Assembly (NCBI GenBank): GCA_963803295.1
Contig: CAWDMC010000012.1
Location: forward strand, 248,001 to 312,000
DNA length: 64,000 bases
Direction of reading: 5' to 3'
From: CAWDMC01 sp963803295
Lineage (GTDB): Bacteria; Acidobacteriota; Terriglobia; UBA7540
The position numbers were made by a program, and so were the translations under genes. This document shows, piece after piece, positions 59,795-64,000 of the stretch (its first letter is position 1; every line of letters begins with the position of its first letter). Below the pieces are notes generated by a model. The model made no database searches. It saw only the letters and a program-made list of their open reading frames with translations, and was not told the DNA's origin.

Positions 59795-61441
59795 ATGACG
59801 CCTGACTCCGCCATCCAGTTTTTGGTCTGGCTGTTGATCGTCGCCTCCGTCGTGGCCGTGGTGGCGAGCCGTCTCAGGATTCCCTATACGGTCGCCCTGG
59901 TGATCGGCGGCCTGGTTTTGGGCTCGCTTCACCACCTGCCGATTCTGCAGATTCTAACCGAGGGCCAACGGCCGAACTGGCTGACACCCCAAATCGTTCT
60001 GATACTGTTCCTTCCACCATTGCTGTTCGAGGGCAGCATCAAGATACAAGTGCGACACCTGCGCGAGAATCTTGTGCCAGTCCTGCTGCTGGCCAACGCC
60101 GGCGTACTAGCGGCGACCTTAATCACCGGGCTCGCAATCCATTGGGCCTTCGGGCTTCCGCTGATGATCGCCCTGCTCTTCGGATCCATCATCTCCGCTA
60201 CGGACCCGATTTCGGTTTTGTCCATCTTCGAGGAAGTGGGGGTGAGCAAGCGGCTCTCCATGATTGTTGAGGGGGAAAGCCTCTTCAACGACGGCACGGC
60301 GGTGGTCCTCTTTGGGATTCTGTTGGAGGGAATTTCAACCGGGCATTTGAACGTGGCAACCGGCGTGGTGAGGTTCGTGGTGGTCGTGCTGGGAGCGGCG
60401 GCCTTGGGAGCCTTTCTGGGATTCCTGGCCAGCAAAGTGACACAGAGAATCGATGATTCCCGAATCGAAATCACGCTGACCACAATCCTGGCGTACAGCT
60501 CTTATCTAACCGCGCAGTCCCTGCATCTATCCGGGGTGATCGCCACCGTCTTGGCGGGTATCGTGCTAGGCAATTTCGGAACGCGTTCCGGCATGAGCCC
60601 GCGCACGCAGATGGCCTTGTGGTCATTCTGGGAGTATGCGTCCTTTGTGATTAATTCGCTGCTGTTTCTTCTGATCGGAATGCAAGTCCACATCGGCGAC
60701 TTGGTCAGAGGATGGCATGCCGCTCTGCTGGCGATTGCTGCGGTGTTACTGGGACGCACTCTTTCGGTTTACGGGCTCACCCCACTCAGTAACCTGCTTA
60801 GCGAAGGAATCCCGCTACGCTGGCAGCACGTCCTGGTTTGGGGTGGACTGCGTGGCGCTCTGGCCTTGGCGTTGGCGCTCAGCCTCGATTCGACTTTCCC
60901 CTACCGGGCAGACCTGCTGGCCTGGACTTTCGGCGTGGTCGCCTTTTCGCTGGTCGTCCAGGGTTTTACGGTCAAGCCTTTGCTTCGTGTGCTGGGGATG
61001 GCCGCCACCACTGAGAACGAGTACGACCGCGCCAAAGTTCGCCAGATTGCTTTATCGTCGGCACGCATCGAGCTCGATGAGTTGCTCAAGAGCCATGTGA
61101 TCTCGGCGCCGTTGCACGACCGGCTTCGGAGGGAATTGGACTTCGATCTTGGAGAGGCCGAAGCGCAAATCGCACAGATGTATACGGAGGACGCCGCACG
61201 AGCGCATGGCGAAATGCGAACAGCCCGCACGCGGCTCTTGGCCGCCGAAAGAGGAGCCATCCAGCGCGCCTTCTATGACGGCCTCGTCTCGCAGCAGACA
61301 GCAGTAGGAATGATCGACGACGCCGACCACCAGATGCATGAACTCGAGCAGAAGCTGCAAGAAGGAAACGAACGAGGTGATGGTGCCCCTAACGCCGGCG
61401 CGCCTGACCCTGGCGGCACCCGGTTCGCTGAGAACGACTGA
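59795..61441 (+). CDS. Na+/H+ antiporter (CPA1/NhaP-like)
   Basis: A 548-residue membrane transporter. The first ~400 residues hold about 12 helices: FLVWLLIVASVVAVVASRL opens, then FLPPLLFEGSI, and the ion-binding core with SATDPISVLSIFEEVG and GESLFNDGTAVVLF (ND in the fifth/sixth helix motif), followed by VWGGLRGALALALALSL. These are diagnostic of cation:proton antiporters of the NhaP/SOD type that exchange Na+ or K+ for H+. A cytoplasmic C-terminal tail of ~140 residues is helical (RTRLLAAERGAIQRAFYDGL and HQMHELEQKLQEG), typical of regulatory tails. It ends in a Gly/Pro-rich low-complexity stretch. It stands alone. Confidence 0.92.
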   Translation: MTPDSAIQFLVWLLIVASVVAVVASRLRIPYTVALVIGGLVLGSLHHLPILQILTEGQRPNWLTPQIVLILFLPPLLFEGSIKIQVRHLRENLVPVLLLANAGVLAATLITGLAIHWAFGLPLMIALLFGSIISATDPISVLSIFEEVGVSKRLSMIVEGESLFNDGTAVVLFGILLEGISTGHLNVATGVVRFVVVVLGAAALGAFLGFLASKVTQRIDDSRIEITLTTILAYSSYLTAQSLHLSGVIATVLAGIVLGNFGTRSGMSPRTQMALWSFWEYASFVINSLLFLLIGMQVHIGDLVRGWHAALLAIAAVLLGRTLSVYGLTPLSNLLSEGIPLRWQHVLVWGGLRGALALALALSLDSTFPYRADLLAWTFGVVAFSLVVQGFTVKPLLRVLGMAATTENEYDRAKVRQIALSSARIELDELLKSHVISAPLHDRLRRELDFDLGEAEAQIAQMYTEDAARAHGEMRTARTRLLAAERGAIQRAFYDGLVSQQTAVGMIDDADHQMHELEQKLQEGNERGDGAPNAGAPDPGGTRFAEND

Positions 61442-61939
61442 ACGCGAGGGTGCCCTCAAAAAAAGGGCTCTGTGAACTTTTCCCGAACAGTTCGCGAACT
61501 ACCACCCAGCATCGTAGCGGAGATCCTTTGCGTGGTCCGTTGAAGTCGGCTGATTTCGTTCTCTCGCGATCGGGTTTGATCCGGTTTGGGCAAGGGATTG
61601 AGGACCCGGCGAAAAGCAAACTTGAGGAGAGAGGGTTTACGGCCGCGGCCCCCGGGCCATAATGACAGTTGTGCTGTAGGTATTCTGGGAAATTGCTTTC
61701 AAGCCGAACCCCGCCTGCGCCACCACCATACGGAACTCTCCTCGGGGAATCATACCCGCCCCAACCGCGTGGCAATTTCCCTTCCAAGGCGATGGGCACC
61801 CAGCGCTCCGCCGAGCATTTTGGAAAACACTGCGATCGGAATGAGCAAGGCAACTTCAAAGAGAGTCGACCATTTCCCAAGACTGCTCAACTGAACTTGT
61901 CCATGATTACCAATTCTCTCTCACATCGGACACGCCCGG
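61442..61939. other. Intergenic region between antiporter and TPR remnant
   Basis: About 500 bp with no supported gene. GAGGG-TG-CCCTC followed by AAAAAAA is at 61446-61463; the A-run sits on the wrong side for a terminator of the antiporter gene. A 163-codon minus-strand frame here has poor protein character. Confidence 0.4.
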
Positions 61940-62383
61940 TTGGAGAAGTCGACCCGCAAAATTGTTGCGGCGCGAGTAAACCTCGGCATCGCATATTACC
62001 GGGAGCGCAAGAATCGGGAGGCAGTGGCAGCATTAGAGAGCGCGCTGCTTGCGAGTCCACGAGAATATAGCACGCCGTTGTTTTCGGCACTCGCCCTCCT
62101 TGATTTAAGAGAATACGATCGGTCACGCAAGCGTTTGTTCGAAGTTCTTCGCATACGTGACACGGACCATTTGGGACACGCCTGGGTCAATCTAGGAAGG
62201 CCCGACCTTCCCGTGCCGGCTCTTGAGCCTGCCACGAAGCTCAATCCTTTTGCGGGCGATCCTTATTACCTGCCTTTCCGAGCATACCCGGAACGCATCC
62301 AACCTGAAAGGCCGCCTGGGCTCTCGCCGAATACAAACGTCGTAGTGCCGTTGGCCATTCTCCGGACCCGGATCGGCCCGTGA
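61940..62383 (+). pseudogene. Remnant of a TPR-repeat protein
   Basis: A 147-codon frame from a TTG contains VNLGIAYYRERKNREAVAALESAL and LFSALALLDLREYDRSRKRLFEVL, two good TPR units, then DTDHLGHAWVNLGRP and a further half-matching ALEPATKLNPFAGDPYYL, after which the text becomes Pro/Arg-rich. There is no ribosome site, no conventional start and no signal or N-terminal domain, so it is most likely the tail of a decayed, longer TPR protein. A short intact TPR protein cannot be excluded. Confidence 0.5.
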
Positions 62384-62459
62384 ATTAGGAAGCCTCGTGC
62401 AATGTGTGCTGCACTCAAATGGCGGCCCTCATGTCGATCAGATCGCGAGAGCTTTGTAG

Positions 62460-64000
62460 TTACGGCTCAGTTTCCTTGTAACGTTCGAGCAGGAGCTCGA
62501 TGACGGTTGCGTGACTCCAGTTGTATTCGGGCCGGCTGTAAATATCCGGCGCGGCGGTAATCCCTTCCGGTGAAGACTGGTAGTTTTCCATGTACCAAGG
62601 AGTCTTGTGCAGAATGTTCAAGAGCCGATCGGCGGTGACTTCGGCTTCCTTGTGGTATCCGGTCCGCCAAAGCGTTTGTACCATCCAGTACGCGATGTGT
62701 GGCCAAATCCGGCCCCGCCAATAGCTCTTAGGATCGTACTTGGGGTTGTCGTAGGAAAGGCTTGGAAACGGCAACTCCCGAAAGAACTCTTTTGGGTTAA
62801 GCATGTGATCTTCAACTACGCGGCGAATTTCGCCCTGCGGCAGCGGTACGCCCGCCCACAGCGGGATAAACATGTTAGGATTCTTGACCCCGCTGAACTT
62901 CTCATGCGTACCCTCTCGGACGTCGTAGAACATCGCCTCATTGGGAAAATAGAACGTCGCGACGATGAGTTTCCCAAGGATGTCTGCACGCCTATTCCAC
63001 TGCGCGGCTTCGGCGGGCCTGCCAACTTCTGCGGCCAGACTCGCCAGGCAACGCATTTCTTTCACGAGAAAAGCGTTCAAGTCAGGAGACTCGAAGCCAC
63101 GAAGCGGTTCGTTGCCCTGCTCGCGGTTGTAGACAGGGTCGAACCGCGCGTCGTTATCCCCGATTTGGCCGGCATTAAAAAACTGGGCGAGGCCGCGTGA
63201 CGAAACGTGGTACTTAAACCAGAATTCGATGTATCCGACCAAGCCGGGATAAACACTCTGGAGCCAAACTTTGTCGCGGCCGGACTGATACACTTTCCAT
63301 GCGGCCCATGCCATGATCGGAGCTTGCCCCTCGCCGGCACGATGCGTGTCCGACAGTGTGCCCGGCAGACTTCCTCGCGGACTCGCGTTATCCACGAAGT
63401 TCTTGATAGCCTCCTGTCCAAGAGTCGGATCGAACTCGCGCGCGCCGGTGCTGCTGAACGCCGTATCCCAGAAGAAAGCAATGGCGATTTGATCCTTCGT
63501 CGTATAGGGTAACCGCGTTGTTCCCGTGTACCCACCCTCGCCGCGAATGAAAAGGCTGTTCAAGCCCGTGATGGCGTGCGCGTACATGCGCGCGTACTTC
63601 GGATCACCTCGATACTTCAGGGGCAAGTCGGGCGCATTGCGGAGCAGCCGCCGAATACGCTCGGTTTCGGCCATCGGCGTCCAGCCCGCCTGCAGCTTTT
63701 GGCGGGCGCCATCGTAGGCCTCACGTGCTCGTCCTCGGTAGCGCCCCATGGCCATCACCAGAGTGAAGGCTCCCTTGCCCCGCGGTGCAAGGCGCAGTGT
63801 CCGGGATGACAGATCAGCCAGGCAGACCATTTCCAGTGTGGCGCCATCGGTCAGGCCAACAGCGAAATCACGTACCCAGGAAACATTCCGGCCGTGCTCG
63901 TGGTGTGGGTACAGCGTTGACCACGATCCTTCCGGCTCGTTTTCTATACTGACGAACTGGCCGGGAGGAAACGGACCCTTCCAGTCAGGACGGACGCCCT
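62460..64000 (-). CDS. GH63-like glycoside hydrolase (partial, runs off right edge)
   Basis: The frame is open from its stop at 62460 to the right window edge (512 codons), so the N-terminus is missing; the internal Met at 63830 is not the start, since GVRPDWKGPFPPG, YPHHEHGRNVSW and WVRDFAVGLTDG precede it in the same frame. The (alpha/alpha)6 barrel has AIAFFWDTAF, where the Asp is the likely general acid, APIMAWAAWKVYQ, YWRGRIWPHIAYWM and, near the C-terminus, EYNWSHATVIELLLERY with the likely base Glu. This matches GH63/GH37-like trehalase, mannosylglycerate hydrolase or YgjK-type alpha-glucosidases. Substrate is unclear; it probably acts on an alpha-linked glycan. Confidence 0.82.
   Translation of the reverse strand, partial: GVRPDWKGPFPPGQFVSIENEPEGSWSTLYPHHEHGRNVSWVRDFAVGLTDGATLEMVCLADLSSRTLRLAPRGKGAFTLVMAMGRYRGRAREAYDGARQKLQAGWTPMAETERIRRLLRNAPDLPLKYRGDPKYARMYAHAITGLNSLFIRGEGGYTGTTRLPYTTKDQIAIAFFWDTAFSSTGAREFDPTLGQEAIKNFVDNASPRGSLPGTLSDTHRAGEGQAPIMAWAAWKVYQSGRDKVWLQSVYPGLVGYIEFWFKYHVSSRGLAQFFNAGQIGDNDARFDPVYNREQGNEPLRGFESPDLNAFLVKEMRCLASLAAEVGRPAEAAQWNRRADILGKLIVATFYFPNEAMFYDVREGTHEKFSGVKNPNMFIPLWAGVPLPQGEIRRVVEDHMLNPKEFFRELPFPSLSYDNPKYDPKSYWRGRIWPHIAYWMVQTLWRTGYHKEAEVTADRLLNILHKTPWYMENYQSSPEGITAAPDIYSRPEYNWSHATVIELLLERYKETEP

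Noticed and set aside
61446..61463. GAGGG-TG-CCCTC next to an A-run considered as a terminator for the antiporter gene.
   Set aside because: The run is A on the plus strand after the stem, so it does not give the U-tract needed for plus-strand termination.
61389..61880. A 163-codon minus-strand frame in the gap after the antiporter.
   Set aside because: Pro/Arg/Gly-rich with no ribosome site or domain character, and it overlaps the antiporter 3' end.

Overview
The window is GC-rich, densely coded bacterial chromosome with short intergenic gaps, no rRNA or tRNA gene that I can find, no phage module and no insertion sequence with a transposase. Gene content and gene order (yicC-gmk-rpoZ followed by coaBC and a type 4 uracil-DNA glycosylase, psd-pssA next to lptE, many multi-PAS kinases, Tat-type exported sugar enzymes, several secreted M28/M20 peptidases) suggest an Acidobacteriota soil bacterium, probably of the Terriglobia type. 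That assignment is inference from recognised families, not a database result. The window opens exactly on a HindIII site, and both ends cut through genes.

Layout. 1-2.5 kb: a CESA/CslA-like family 2 glycosyltransferase (cut by the left edge), divergent from a multi-pass GT-C type transferase. 2.4-7.5 kb: a large membrane hybrid histidine kinase with a REC-HDOD regulator behind it. 7.8-12.4 kb: cysteine desulfurase and MnmA (tRNA 2-thiolation), then an EF-G paralogue with altered GTPase motifs. 12.6-13.5 kb: a small XRE repressor and membrane protein pair behind a palindromic promoter. 13.8-16.6 kb: a tartrate/D-malate-type dehydrogenase, heme O synthase and a STAS antagonist. 17.3-21.1 kb: an MsbA-like exporter, yicC, gmk, rpoZ. 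21.1-24.3 kb: an accessory insert separating rpoZ from coaBC, with a YdeI-like protein and a TIR-TPR protein. 24.3-31 kb: coaBC, uracil-DNA glycosylase, a decayed response regulator, a REC-multi-PAS HisKA_2 kinase with its regulator, an aminotransferase. 32-43 kb: transketolase, exported proteins and peptidases, NUDIX, GlmM, TrpG/PabA-type amidotransferase. 43.6-47 kb: envelope cluster psd-pssA-(catalytically dead ASADH-like)-lptE. 47-50 kb: DUF465, RimI, TsaB, and DeoC with an N-terminal extension resembling a microcompartment targeting peptide. 50-56.5 kb: three proteins with Tat-like leaders acting on sugars (epimerase-like, TIM-barrel isomerase, Gfo/Idh oxidoreductase) around an RsbU phosphatase. 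56.7-64 kb: PgsA, an outer-membrane barrel, an Na+/H+ antiporter, a TPR remnant and a GH63-like glycosidase cut by the right edge.

Three dispersed repeat families occupy the intergenic gaps: four copies of a MITE-like element with roughly 28-bp terminal inverted repeats (A), two divergent copies of a second palindromic element (B), and three copies of a short stem-loop followed by a conserved GTGGCTACCC-like tail (C). The items most worth following up are the TIR-TPR insert between rpoZ and coaBC, the DeoC N-terminal extension, the EF-G paralogue without the catalytic histidine, the Psd whose maturation Gly-Ser is Ser-Ser, and the pseudogenised response regulator upstream of the large kinase.
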